Below, in pieces: positions 51,784-58,969 of a DNA stretch of 62,418 nt (position 1 is its first letter; every line of letters starts with the position of its first letter). This DNA is from a virus. The translations under genes were made by a program, and so were the position numbers. The notes beneath the pieces were generated by a model. It had not been told where the DNA came from, ran no database searches, and saw only the letters and a program-made list of their open reading frames with translations. Where the stretch lies: the IMG/VR virus record IMGVR_UViG_3300021963_000132, positions 1 through 62,418 of that record, one strand, 5' to 3'.

Positions 51784-51984
51784 TCACCACTTGCCCAAGG
51801 GGCAACTTGCGTTTTTTAGGCGAACCTTTATCTTCATGAAGCAACCACACTCTTTGCATGTTCTCGTGGGTCGGAATAACCTGTCGCACGAAATGCAGAG
51901 GTTCCAACGCTTGACGGCATAATTCGGCGCATCAAGGTCGCCGTCAACTCCAGCGGCCAATGGCTCATCTTCTTCAGATTGCAT
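51784..51984 (-). CDS. Four-cysteine zinc-ribbon-like small protein (66 aa)
   Basis: The Cys pattern CISC...CKEC with a final CPLGKW (about residues 30-66) is that of a small phage zinc-ribbon family, also seen in other tailed phages, which ends in CP.GKW. The acidic N terminus (MQSEEDEPLAAG) is variable in such proteins. It is the last gene of the minus-strand small-protein cluster. Its ATG overlaps the end of the upstream gene (AAATGC context), with AAGGA about 11 bases upstream. Function unknown; a nucleic-acid or protein adaptor is plausible. Confidence 0.85.
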   Translation of the reverse strand: MQSEEDEPLAAGVDGDLDAPNYAVKRWNLCISCDRLFRPTRTCKECGCFMKIKVRLKNASCPLGKW

Positions 51985-52315
51985 TTTTTGCTTTTCCTTC
52001 TAAAACAAATGTTTTATGTGAATAACGATAAATGAGATTTTGCAGATGTGTTGCCATTCCTGCCAAACCAACAATGTCTACCAGCGGCATTCCATCATCG
52101 ATGTAGCGAATTGTGTTAATAACCTCACTTACTGATTCATCTTCGCGAGATACTATCGACAATGTTGCATCCTTTGATTTATTATCCATGCGTAATTCCC
52201 ATATCCTGCCGAGATATGTTGCTCGCACAGAAACGTAAAATCCCAAAGTTTCTACTTGAGGAATATCTTCGGGATTAGTTATTACTAGTGGCATTTCTGG
52301 TTCTGGTGCAATCAT
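51974..52315 (-). CDS. Hypothetical 113-residue protein
   Basis: ATG 52315 is chosen because it follows the stop of the upstream gene (52326) and has AGAGAG close by; an upstream start at 52387 would overlap that gene. The product is mostly beta with strands LGFYVSVRATYLGRIWELRM and ATLSIVS, then a helical end (VDIVGLAGMATHLQNLIYRYS). No Cys pair, no membrane helix. The family is not recognised. Confidence 0.75.
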   Translation of the reverse strand: MIAPEPEMPLVITNPEDIPQVETLGFYVSVRATYLGRIWELRMDNKSKDATLSIVSREDESVSEVINTIRYIDDGMPLVDIVGLAGMATHLQNLIYRYSHKTFVLEGKAKNAI

Positions 52316-52325
52316 GGCTCTCTCT

Positions 52326-52652
52326 TTATGCTGGCGCGACAAAAAACCCAATAAGGAAGCATATTGCTCCAATGATGACTGTGCTACCAATCCATGCCAA
52401 CAATTTCATTGCTCCTCCATCTATTTGCTCCACCGAAAGGCTATCAGGGTCTTTGTCGATGTTAAAGAAGTCGTCTTCAAAAGTATTAAGGGAATCACCA
52501 TCGACCACAAAATCTGGTATGAGTCGCTCTTCTATGACGATTATTTCCATAAGTCTTGAAACGACATCACCAGTACTAATGAATTCGCCAGTATTATCCA
52601 AATTTCTGGAAGCGAGTTCAACAACGTAGTCTTCAAGGTATTTTAAATGCAC
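52326..52652 (-). CDS. C-terminal-anchored membrane protein (108 aa)
   Basis: A GTG start at 52652 is used. The body is acidic (DGDSLNTFEDDFFNIDKDPDSLSVEQ) and ends in one hydrophobic helix (about residues 82-105: MKLLAWIGSTVIIGAICFLIGFFV), so the protein is probably tail-anchored with its acidic domain in the cytoplasm. The ribosome site is weak. It lies six bases downstream of another small membrane protein, suggesting a joint membrane function, perhaps lysis or exclusion; that is a guess from context. Confidence 0.7.
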   Translation of the reverse strand: MHLKYLEDYVVELASRNLDNTGEFISTGDVVSRLMEIIVIEERLIPDFVVDGDSLNTFEDDFFNIDKDPDSLSVEQIDGGAMKLLAWIGSTVIIGAICFLIGFFVAPA

Positions 52653-52657
52653 GATTT

Positions 52658-52873
52658 TTACCTATCGCGAAAGAGTAGGTGAAATGCAAGCAGACCAGCA
52701 ATAGCGCCAGATATTTCTGGCCCATAGCCAAGTGCCTTAAGGTGATGAACATCACGAGTAATAGTATTGCGTTTGCGCTTAATGGCAATTACGTCATACA
52801 CAAGTATGAAAAAGGTTACCGCCAGGGGGCCGGTTAAGTGTTTTTCATCAAGTTTACGCAGTAATTTATTCAT
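52658..52873 (-). CDS. Small membrane protein with two hydrophobic segments (about 71 aa)
   Basis: ATG 52873 (or the adjacent ATG 52876) overlaps the end of the upstream gene (GATGATGAATAA). The chain has a first hydrophobic helix (LTGPLAVTFFILVYDVIAI, about 16-34), a basic KRKRNTITRD loop and a second one (EISGAIAGLLAFHLLF, about 52-68). The size and layout are like phage holins or small inner-membrane proteins, but no endolysin gene is visible nearby to support a lysis role. Confidence 0.7.
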   Translation of the reverse strand: MNKLLRKLDEKHLTGPLAVTFFILVYDVIAIKRKRNTITRDVHHLKALGYGPEISGAIAGLLAFHLLFRDR

Positions 52874-53120
52874 CATCGGCAAGCGACAACGCTGGGAGCG
52901 AGTCATCGGAGGCACGTCGGTGGGCGTGATTCCTTAACAGACGAGAAATTTCTGTGCCAAATCGCTCATCGGCAAAAGTCTTCATGTCCTCAAGGAGAAA
53001 TGCCATTTCGTCAGAGTGGTCAACCTCATCGACATAGCGAGCCCTCTCCGTAGCAACTTCTTCCTTGAGTTCTGAGACTTTTTGTTTCAGTGAATGAATC
53101 TTATTGACGAGTTCACTCAT
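52866..53120 (-). CDS. Coiled-coil hypothetical protein (84 aa)
   Basis: ATG 53120 has GAGGAA a few bases upstream. The first half is a coiled coil (IHSLKQKVSELKEEVATERARYVDEV), followed by an acidic helix (DEMAFLLEDMKTFADERFGTEISRLL) and an acidic tail. It overlaps the 59-residue gene upstream by eight bases and the membrane gene downstream. Function unknown. Confidence 0.8.
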   Translation of the reverse strand: MSELVNKIHSLKQKVSELKEEVATERARYVDEVDHSDEMAFLLEDMKTFADERFGTEISRLLRNHAHRRASDDSLPALSLADDE

Positions 53121-53292
53121 CACGTTCCTCTCGGATGCGGTCTACGCCTGCTCGCGCTTTTCTGATGCGCAAATTGTTGTTATTCATCACCAATGAGCGA
53201 AGCAGTTTTGTCGCCTGTTCTTCAGTGAGACTATTTTCGTCAGCACCAATAAGTGCTGCGGCTTCCCTGATTATCCCTATTCGTTTTTCCAT
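53113..53292 (-). CDS. Small helical protein (59 aa)
   Basis: ATG 53292 is preceded by AGGTGA six bases upstream, a good ribosome site. It encodes a short mostly helical protein (MEKRIGIIREAAALIG, then TEEQATKLLRSLV, RIRKARAGVDRIREE) ending TGA at 53113, overlapping the next start. The basic-acidic helices suggest a small nucleic-acid- or protein-binding factor. The family is not recognised. Confidence 0.75.
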   Translation of the reverse strand: MEKRIGIIREAAALIGADENSLTEEQATKLLRSLVMNNNNLRIRKARAGVDRIREERDE

Positions 53293-53352
53293 ACTGAATC
53301 ACCTGACCTGGACAAATGATACATCGCAAGTATGGATAGGAGTAACAGGTGG

Positions 53353-53766
53353 TCAGCGCTTATTCTTTTTGCCCCTACGACCAAATAGGCGAGCGAAGAA
53401 GCCCTTCTTTCTGGGTAGGGGGGTTCTTACCGGGGTGGGACTTGACCAGGTTGTATTGACAGTAACCTGTGGCGTTGCGCCCGATGCGGTCGTTGTCGTT
53501 GCGGCTGGTGCGATTTCGGCTCCAGTTACCTGAACATTGGGGACCGGGCGGGTTGCGGCAACTCGCGCCGGATTCTTCTTGGTAGTGGGGGCAACGGTCG
53601 CTTCCTTGCGGGGACGTCCGGGCTTACGCTTGGCGGCGCTGGATGAAGCGGGATTCGACTTCTTTGCAGCACCACCTTTTGCGGCAGCCTTCTTGGGCGC
53701 CACCTTGGGAGTAGCGGCCGTTTTGGTTGTTTGCTTTTTGTTTTTGTTGTTTTTGGAAGTAGCCAT
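53353..53766 (-). CDS. Lys/Ala/Pro-rich histone H1-like protein with AT-hook (137 aa)
   Basis: ATG 53766 starts MATSKNNKNKKQ. The chain is rich in Lys, Ala, Pro and Thr (KKAAAKGGAAKKS) like the C-terminal tails of histone H1 or bacterial H1-like proteins. It has an AT-hook core, KRKPGRPRKE (about 49-58), then a Thr/Ala/Pro-rich low-complexity stretch and a basic end (KKGFFARLFGRRGKKNKR). It probably binds AT-rich DNA, either the phage's or the host's. TATGTT seven bases before the ATG, with no Shine-Dalgarno, suggests a leaderless transcript. Confidence 0.85.
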   Translation of the reverse strand: MATSKNNKNKKQTTKTAATPKVAPKKAAAKGGAAKKSNPASSSAAKRKPGRPRKEATVAPTTKKNPARVAATRPVPNVQVTGAEIAPAATTTTASGATPQVTVNTTWSSPTPVRTPLPRKKGFFARLFGRRGKKNKR

Positions 53767-53773
53767 AAGTGGG

Positions 53774-53779
53774 AACATA
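53774..53779 (-). promoter_or_regulatory. Possible -10 element for the leaderless H1-like gene
   Basis: TATGTT on the minus strand ends seven bases before the ATG at 53766, the spacing expected if transcription begins at the ATG. No Shine-Dalgarno is present. No good -35 was identified. Confidence 0.4.
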
Positions 53780-53831
53780 GCACGGCGAAATGCTGCAATG
53801 GCGGAAGTATTCGTTCGAGTAGTTTGAGGGC

Positions 53832-54467
53832 GTGAACAACTACGATGACGCGATGAGCAAAATGGCACTTAGTCTTACCAGTGCTCAAGTTGCAAAGAAC
53901 TATATTGTTGAGGATTTTGGCATCGGAGAAGACCTGCCATTCACTTTCTTTTTCTGGCAAGGAGGGCATCTTTTAATGGCAGCACAAATGCGTCGGGAAT
54001 TGATGCTTCTCGCGGTTCAGGACAGATTGGAAAGGTGTGGCCACATGGCCGCGAAGGTGAGTTCGTCCTTCCCTGACGTTTCTGCCATCACATTCGTCGC
54101 GGAGGCATTCGAAACACTTGACAAGAGTAGGCTTGACGGGCGAGAATTGCGGGCCGCTTTTGTGGAGGAAAAAGACTTGGTCAGGGAATGTCTCACAATC
54201 ACTCACTGTGAACAAAATCGCGCAAACGGTCAACTTGAGTTGACGCTTGCCTCGCTTCCATACGAGTACAAATTGGGGCGCACCATTGATTGGGGTGCTC
54301 CACTTGGCTTTGTCGGTGGAGTGGATAAGGTTCTAAAAACCTCGGCAGTATCCAGAGTTCTCCTTGGTGCATTATCTGTTGAACGCGACATCATTACGAA
54401 TGATGCTGATATAGAAGTATTTTTTTCGACACTAATTACTGACGGTTTTAATATACAAGAGTTCTGA
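53832..54467 (+). CDS. Hypothetical 211-residue protein
   Basis: The GTG at 53832 is preceded closely by GAGGG; ATGs 12-30 bases downstream are alternatives. The protein is divergent to the H1-like gene across 65 bases. It is soluble, with helices (MRRELMLLAVQDRLERCGHMAAKV, ITFVAEAFETLDKSRLDG) and a later strand region (LELTLASLPYEYKLG) followed by a Gly-rich turn (DWGAPLGFVGGVDKVL). No catalytic motif was recognised. It is the gene just before the tRNA. Confidence 0.8.
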   Translation: MNNYDDAMSKMALSLTSAQVAKNYIVEDFGIGEDLPFTFFFWQGGHLLMAAQMRRELMLLAVQDRLERCGHMAAKVSSSFPDVSAITFVAEAFETLDKSRLDGRELRAAFVEEKDLVRECLTITHCEQNRANGQLELTLASLPYEYKLGRTIDWGAPLGFVGGVDKVLKTSAVSRVLLGALSVERDIITNDADIEVFFSTLITDGFNIQEF

Positions 54468-54475
54468 GTTCCCAG

Positions 54476-54551
54476 GAGCCAGTAACTCAGTGGTAAGAGT
54501 GGCATTCTTATAAAATGCAGGTCGCGGGTTCAATTCCCGCCTGGCTCACCA
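54476..54551 (+). tRNA. tRNA-Ile (UAU anticodon)
   Basis: Cloverleaf by eye: acceptor GAGCCAG/CTGGCTC (7 bp); D stem ACTC/GAGT; anticodon stem GCATT/AATGC with loop CTTATAA, so the anticodon is UAU reading AUA; T stem GCGGG/CCCGC with loop TTCAATT; discriminator A and an encoded CCA (54549-54551). AUA is often rare in hosts of moderate-to-high GC, so the tRNA would help translate the phage's own AUA codons. Confidence 0.93.
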
Positions 54552-54582
54552 AACCAACTGATGGATATGATAAATTTATTGT

Positions 54583-54894
54583 GTGGACCTTTATTTCTCA
54601 CAGTACCTCGGCGCCGATAGCGATTTTATGCGCGACATCAAGTTTGCGCGCGCCGATAGACAGCCCTGCATAGTCTGTGGTCATCCAACGGGAGACTGCG
54701 CGTCGGACACGTCCAATCCAACTCACGTGATTGGATTTGACGTTGCTGGCGAGCAGAGAACACCGTTGGTCTTTCTTGAAGAAGATGTTTGGGAAGAGCG
54801 AGCAATAACGCCTTACACGAAGGCTCGCGTGCTGGTATACAAGAAGGGTCAGAGCATTGGCCGTGACGAAGCGGAAAGATTGGGTCTTATCTAG
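54583..54894 (+). CDS. Hypothetical 103-residue protein with Cys cluster
   Basis: GTG 54583 begins MDLYFSQYLGADSDFM; an internal ATG 15 codons on is the alternative. The CIVCGHPTGDC segment (about residues 29-39) is a compact Cys motif, possibly metal-binding, followed by a small beta domain (THVIGFDVAGE, PLVFLEEDVWEE, KARVLVYKKGQSI). It is shaped like a small phage protein family from Gram-positive hosts. Function unknown. It lies between the tRNA and the ribonucleotide reductase gene. Confidence 0.8.
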   Translation: MDLYFSQYLGADSDFMRDIKFARADRQPCIVCGHPTGDCASDTSNPTHVIGFDVAGEQRTPLVFLEEDVWEERAITPYTKARVLVYKKGQSIGRDEAERLGLI

Positions 54895-54919
54895 ACACTT
54901 TCATTATTCGCGGGTCGCC

Positions 54920-54925
54920 TACAAT
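54920..54925 (+). promoter_or_regulatory. Possible -10 element (TACAAT) before the ribonucleotide reductase gene
   Basis: TACAAT lies about 38 bases before the ATG, in the 68-base gap after the Cys-cluster gene. The same hexamer is found before the terminase gene. The -35 region is not clear. Confidence 0.4.
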
Positions 54926-54962
54926 GGACCTCTCTGATTAACCAACACTTCTAAGGATTGCC

Positions 54963-56888
54963 ATGGCTCGCATTGATGATGATTTTGTCCGTTCGTACTC
55001 AACCCAAACTCCACCCTGGGGATTCAATGGTATGGGAGAGATTGTTTTCCTTCGTACCTATAGCCGCAAAAAGGAGAATGGCGATACCGAAACATGGCCA
55101 GAGACAATTCAGCGCGTCATCAACGGAGCGCTCGATATCGGTGTTCCATACACGCAGGATGAGGCGGAACGCCTGTTCGACCATCTCTTCAATCTTCGCT
55201 GTTCGTTTTCCGGTCGCTCATTGTGGCAACTTGGTACTCCGCTGACCCAGAAGTTCTCAGGAACTAGCCTCAATAATTGTTATTTCGTCAACATCGAGGC
55301 CATCGAGGACCTTGAGTTGCTCTTTGATTACCTCATGCTTGGCGGTGGCGTTGGCTTCTCTGTTGAGCGTTCCAAGATTCATGACCTTCCCAAGGTGAAG
55401 GCTGGTGTCTCAATCACGCATGAGCGCTCCAACGATGCCGACATTATTGTTCCAGACTCACGCCAGGGATGGCGTCGCCTGCTCCACGCTGTCTTGAAGT
55501 CGTATTTTGAGACTGGCAAATCCTTTTCGTATTCGACAATTCTCATTCGTGAGTTTGGCGCACCACTAAAGACATTTGGTGGAACCGCTTCTGGTCCTGG
55601 GGCACTCATTGATGGAATTGCCGACATCTGCAAGGTGATGGATAATCGCATTGGCAAGAAATTGCGCTCCATTGATGTTCTCGATATCTGTAACATCATT
55701 GGGCGCATTGTCGTATCGGGTTCTTCACGTCGTTCTGCTCAGATTGCTATTGGTGACCCGGATGACGTCCTGTTTCTTCGTGCAAAGAACTGGGGAACTG
55801 GCAACATCCCTGCTTGGCGGGCCAACAGCAATAACAGCATCTATGCCGACGCATATGACGAGATTCTGCCAGAACTGTGGCGTGGCTACGATGGCAGCGG
55901 AGAGCCATATGGCCTTGTTAACCGTCGCCTTGCCAGAAAGTACGGACGTATCGGTCAGGCAAAACCGGACCCGACAATTGAGGGCTATAACCCGTGCGCC
56001 GAGATTGCCCTGGGTGATGGTGAGTCATGTAACCTGTCTACGATTTTCCTACCAAACGTGCAGTCACTTGAGCAACTAACAGACATCTCCTATTTGCTCT
56101 ACAAGACGCAGAAGCAAATCACTCGCATGAACTACCCATACGAGAAGACGACAAAAATTGTTCAAAAGAATGCCCGTCTGGGTCAGTCAATCACCGGAAT
56201 TCTCCAATGCCCAGAAGAGAAGATTGCGTGGCTTGACCCCGCATACAAGGCGCTAGAAACCCTAGATGCTGTGTACTCCAGGGACAATGGTCTTCCTGTG
56301 TCTGTTCGCCTCACTACCGTTCAGCCATCCGGAACACTCTCGTTGCTTCCGGGTGTAACTCCGGGGATTCACCCCGCTTTTGCGCAGTATTACATCCGCC
56401 GAGTCCGCTTTGGTTCGTCTGACCCGCTGGTTGATGCTTGCCGCAAGCGTGGTTACAAAGTTCAGTATGATGTTGGCATCGATGGACGAGAGGACCATAC
56501 GCGCTTTGTTGTGGAGTTCCCCTGTGAGTCACCAGAAGGTTCTGTTCTCGCGAAGGACATGACGGCGGTGGCTCAGTTGGAGTGGGTCAAGAAGATGCAG
56601 ACCGAATGGGCAGACAATGCTGTGTCGGTAACTGTCTATTACCGCAAGGAAGAACTTGCGGAAATCAAGGAATGGCTTGCCAAGAACTATGACGACTCAG
56701 TAAAGTCTGTTTCGTTCTTATTGCACTCTGACCACAACTTCCCATTACCACCCTATGAGGAAATTACCAAAGAGGCGTATGACAAGATGCTGGCAAAGGT
56801 TGACTTCTCTATTCCGCTTCACCGCCCTGCTTTTGATGGCTCCGTGGAATTGGATGACTGTGCGACGGGGGCTTGCCCAATCAAATGA
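54963..56888 (+). CDS. Adenosylcobalamin-dependent ribonucleoside-triphosphate reductase, class II monomeric (641 aa)
   Basis: It reduces NTPs to dNTPs for phage DNA synthesis, using B12 to make a thiyl radical. All key residues of the monomeric class II family are present: redox Cys106 (NNCYFVN) and Cys356 (SCNLST), thiyl Cys345 and Glu347 in NPCAEI, and the C-terminal re-reducing pair C633-C638 (DDCATGACPIK). Spacing of 345 to 356 (+11) and 633 to 638 (+5) equals that of the well-known Lactobacillus enzyme. Being B12-dependent, it works with or without oxygen. The length is slightly short for the family but complete. AGGA lies upstream of the ATG, and the stop overlaps the next start. Confidence 0.96.
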   Translation: MARIDDDFVRSYSTQTPPWGFNGMGEIVFLRTYSRKKENGDTETWPETIQRVINGALDIGVPYTQDEAERLFDHLFNLRCSFSGRSLWQLGTPLTQKFSGTSLNNCYFVNIEAIEDLELLFDYLMLGGGVGFSVERSKIHDLPKVKAGVSITHERSNDADIIVPDSRQGWRRLLHAVLKSYFETGKSFSYSTILIREFGAPLKTFGGTASGPGALIDGIADICKVMDNRIGKKLRSIDVLDICNIIGRIVVSGSSRRSAQIAIGDPDDVLFLRAKNWGTGNIPAWRANSNNSIYADAYDEILPELWRGYDGSGEPYGLVNRRLARKYGRIGQAKPDPTIEGYNPCAEIALGDGESCNLSTIFLPNVQSLEQLTDISYLLYKTQKQITRMNYPYEKTTKIVQKNARLGQSITGILQCPEEKIAWLDPAYKALETLDAVYSRDNGLPVSVRLTTVQPSGTLSLLPGVTPGIHPAFAQYYIRRVRFGSSDPLVDACRKRGYKVQYDVGIDGREDHTRFVVEFPCESPEGSVLAKDMTAVAQLEWVKKMQTEWADNAVSVTVYYRKEELAEIKEWLAKNYDDSVKSVSFLLHSDHNFPLPPYEEITKEAYDKMLAKVDFSIPLHRPAFDGSVELDDCATGACPIK

Positions 56889-57385
56889 TTAACGACAACT
56901 TACCCAAGTACGACCTTGGCGGGGGAACAAACTCCCCAGAGGGGTTTCTTGCGGTTGACATCATTGAGACAGCGGACATAGTTTGCGACATTCGTCGTGG
57001 TCTTCCGTTTGAGGACAACTCAGTTGGCGTCATCCGCGCTCAAGACTTCCTGGAACACATCCCCCATTGCCGAGATTCAACATGTCTGCACATGGCTTGC
57101 CACTGCACCGTTGGATTGATGAATGAGATTCACAGGGTACTGGTGAAGGGCGGTCAGTTATTGTCCATGACCCCATCAACGGGTGGTCGCGGAGCATTTC
57201 AAGACCCAACACATTGCTCATTCTGGAACCCGAACTCATTCTGGTACTACATGCGCGAGGAACAGGCTCGTTTTGTTCCCGGCATCAAAGCAAGATTTGC
57301 GGGCGATGTCTGGGAGGATTTCCCAACTCCATGGCACAAACAGCATCACATCCTGTATGTTTATGCGAATCTTGTAAAAGTGTAA
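56885..57385 (+). CDS. SAM-dependent methyltransferase (166 aa)
   Basis: ATG 56885 overlaps the reductase stop (ATGA), so translation is probably coupled. The N-terminal DLGGGTN (about residues 10-16) and the LAVDIIETADIVCDIRRGLPF stretch (motif I and post-I) with DFLEHI (about 55-60) mark a small class I methyltransferase. It has a Cys/His insert (CRDSTCLHMACHC, about 63-75) that is unusual and may bind metal. The substrate is unknown; nucleic acid, protein or small molecule are all possible. It is short for this fold, so it may lack the usual C-terminal part. Confidence 0.85.
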   Translation: MINDNLPKYDLGGGTNSPEGFLAVDIIETADIVCDIRRGLPFEDNSVGVIRAQDFLEHIPHCRDSTCLHMACHCTVGLMNEIHRVLVKGGQLLSMTPSTGGRGAFQDPTHCSFWNPNSFWYYMREEQARFVPGIKARFAGDVWEDFPTPWHKQHHILYVYANLVKV

Positions 57386-57401
57386 AAGTGGGAGCGATTC
57401 A

Positions 57402-58052
57402 ATGCCTGAGTTGAATGCCAACATACCGCCGATTGAGTGCTACGTAAGAGGGAACTACCTGCGTGACCAGAGAGATTCTCATGACCTCTATTTTCCTTGT
57501 GTAATTTTCGGTGTTGCCTCAATTCAGGGTCGGAGTCCACTTTTTCATTTCCTAATGGAGGACGGGGGTGTTTGGTGGCGCATGCCCATTTCTGCGTTTT
57601 GCATGAAACCAGGCGTGCCGGAGGAGGACATACACAACTTAGTCCTATGGAATTCCTTCTCGGCCCATATTGCCGTAACAGAATTTCAGGCGATGCGCAA
57701 TATGAGAATGACGTATGTTGCACGCACTGGAGAATTCGTCAATGGCAAATACCTTTTCACACTTGACTGGCACGCCCCAGATGACAACAACATTAATCTA
57801 GGTTTTTCCATCAACCCTGGACAGCATAAGTGTGGTCATGTCATTGCTCGGGATGATGGGAATATTGCAATTCAACCCAATAATCGTGTTCGTCTTTTTG
57901 ACCCCTCAATAACAACAAAATCGGGCACCCTCATAGAACGACTTGTCAACACCAGACAATGGGATGTCGAAGATGCGACAAAATGGCGGACATCCGATGA
58001 TGATAGGTACGAATACGACATCACGATTGCGCAGGAATATGACAATGAATAA
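57402..58052 (+). CDS. Hypothetical 216-residue protein
   Basis: GGAG lies eight bases before the ATG. The protein is soluble and beta-rich, with a tryptophan/aromatic-rich core (HFLMEDGGVWWRMPISAFCM) and a later segment KYLFTLDWHAPDDNNINLGFSINPGQHKCGHVI. Conserved acidic turns (DPSITTKSGTLIERLVNTRQWDVED) suggest a family-specific fold. I recognise it as a common conserved phage protein but not its function. Its stop overlaps the next gene. Confidence 0.85.
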   Translation: MPELNANIPPIECYVRGNYLRDQRDSHDLYFPCVIFGVASIQGRSPLFHFLMEDGGVWWRMPISAFCMKPGVPEEDIHNLVLWNSFSAHIAVTEFQAMRNMRMTYVARTGEFVNGKYLFTLDWHAPDDNNINLGFSINPGQHKCGHVIARDDGNIAIQPNNRVRLFDPSITTKSGTLIERLVNTRQWDVEDATKWRTSDDDRYEYDITIAQEYDNE

Positions 58053-58419
58053 AATGAGCCACGGTATTGAAAAAACCATTTTGGGAGCGGGTATTGAAGA
58101 AGCCATTGCCCAAGCAGAGCGAATGTTGTGTCCCAAGGGACTACCGCATACAGGCGAAAACAATCGCGCCGAACACGGGCACACTGAATGCTGGGTGATT
58201 GGTGAACTATTGAACGAGATTGACCGATTGCGGGCTGCGCTCAGGGACACAGACAATGACTTTCACACCCTTAAGACACTGTTCGATAAGATGCGTATCG
58301 ACCGCGACCGTTGGCACAAAATTGCCGACGGTTTGTACGGCTGGGCAATCGAGGTACAGGGAGACCACGTGAAAACGGCAGAAGTATTGGCCTATAAGCA
58401 GGCGGTGCACGATGAGTAA
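58045..58419 (+). CDS. Small hypothetical protein (124 aa)
   Basis: ATG 58045 follows AGGA at good spacing and overlaps the previous stop. An N-terminal part with MLCPKGLPHTGENNRAEHGHTECW holds a Cys/His pattern. A coiled coil (IGELLNEIDRLRAALRDTDNDFHTLKTLFDKMRIDRDRWHKIAD) follows. It is one of a run of very small, tightly overlapping genes (58045-59342). The overlaps and clear ribosome sites suggest strong expression as a set; function unknown. Confidence 0.82.
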   Translation: MNKMSHGIEKTILGAGIEEAIAQAERMLCPKGLPHTGENNRAEHGHTECWVIGELLNEIDRLRAALRDTDNDFHTLKTLFDKMRIDRDRWHKIADGLYGWAIEVQGDHVKTAEVLAYKQAVHDE

Positions 58420-58570
58420 TGATATCGTGACTCGCTTGCGACAATGGGATGACCAACAGCCACCATTCCAGATAATGATGGATGCCGCTAATGAAATTGA
58501 ACGATTACGCAACATTCTTGAGAGTGTGCGAGTTGAGCGAGATATGTGGGAGCGCGAGGCGCGTCGGTAG
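58412..58570 (+). CDS. Small phage protein (52 aa)
   Basis: ATG 58412 overlaps the previous stop. The sequence (MSNDIVTRLRQWDD...QIMMDAANEIERLRNILESVRVERDMWERE) is the kind of short coiled-coil protein found in many tailed phages. It is too short for a clear domain call. TAG at 58568 ends it. Confidence 0.82.
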   Translation: MSNDIVTRLRQWDDQQPPFQIMMDAANEIERLRNILESVRVERDMWEREARR

Positions 58571-58599
58571 TTTGTAAAACATCAACACCAGGAGACAAA

Positions 58600-58767
58600 A
58601 TGAGTTACCAAAATCAAGCAGCAATTGACGCGAACAGACGACTGGAGAGGCAGCGAGACATTTACTCTGCTGGTGAGCCAACGCGCAGCATGCATGATAC
58701 GCTGAAAGAGATAAAAGTGATTTTATCCGAAATTTTGGAGTTAATGAAACAAAATGGCCCACAATGA
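58600..58767 (+). CDS. Small hypothetical protein (55 aa)
   Basis: ATG 58600 has GGAGA five bases upstream. The protein is short and helical (AIDANRRLERQRDIY, DTLKEIKVILSEILELMKQNG) with charged ends. It overlaps the next gene by 14 bases. Function unknown. Confidence 0.78.
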   Translation: MSYQNQAAIDANRRLERQRDIYSAGEPTRSMHDTLKEIKVILSEILELMKQNGPQ

Positions 58768-58969
58768 TGATATCGCAAAGATAATTATCGCCCCAACAGT
58801 TGAACGAAGGAAGTCTGTTAGGTGTCTGGTGTTTGGAGACACTATTCGTTGGGCTCGCGAAACACCTATGGAGCAAGTCTGGCCCGATGGGGACCCAGTC
58901 GCTCGCGATAAAGAGATGCTCGTGGAATGGATTACGGAGGAAGAATTTATCAATGAACAAACCCACTGA
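58754..58969 (+). CDS. Small hypothetical protein (71 aa)
   Basis: ATG 58754 overlaps the previous gene. The protein has basic-acidic alternation (IAPTVERRKSVRCLVFGDTIRW, then a WPDGDP segment and MLVEWITEEEF). It is probably a small soluble protein. Function unknown. Confidence 0.78.
   Translation: MAHNDDIAKIIIAPTVERRKSVRCLVFGDTIRWARETPMEQVWPDGDPVARDKEMLVEWITEEEFINEQTH

Noticed and set aside
53526-53969. A 147-codon minus-strand frame overlapping the H1-like gene
   Set aside because: It overlaps the H1-like gene in another frame, has no ribosome site and a poor composition.
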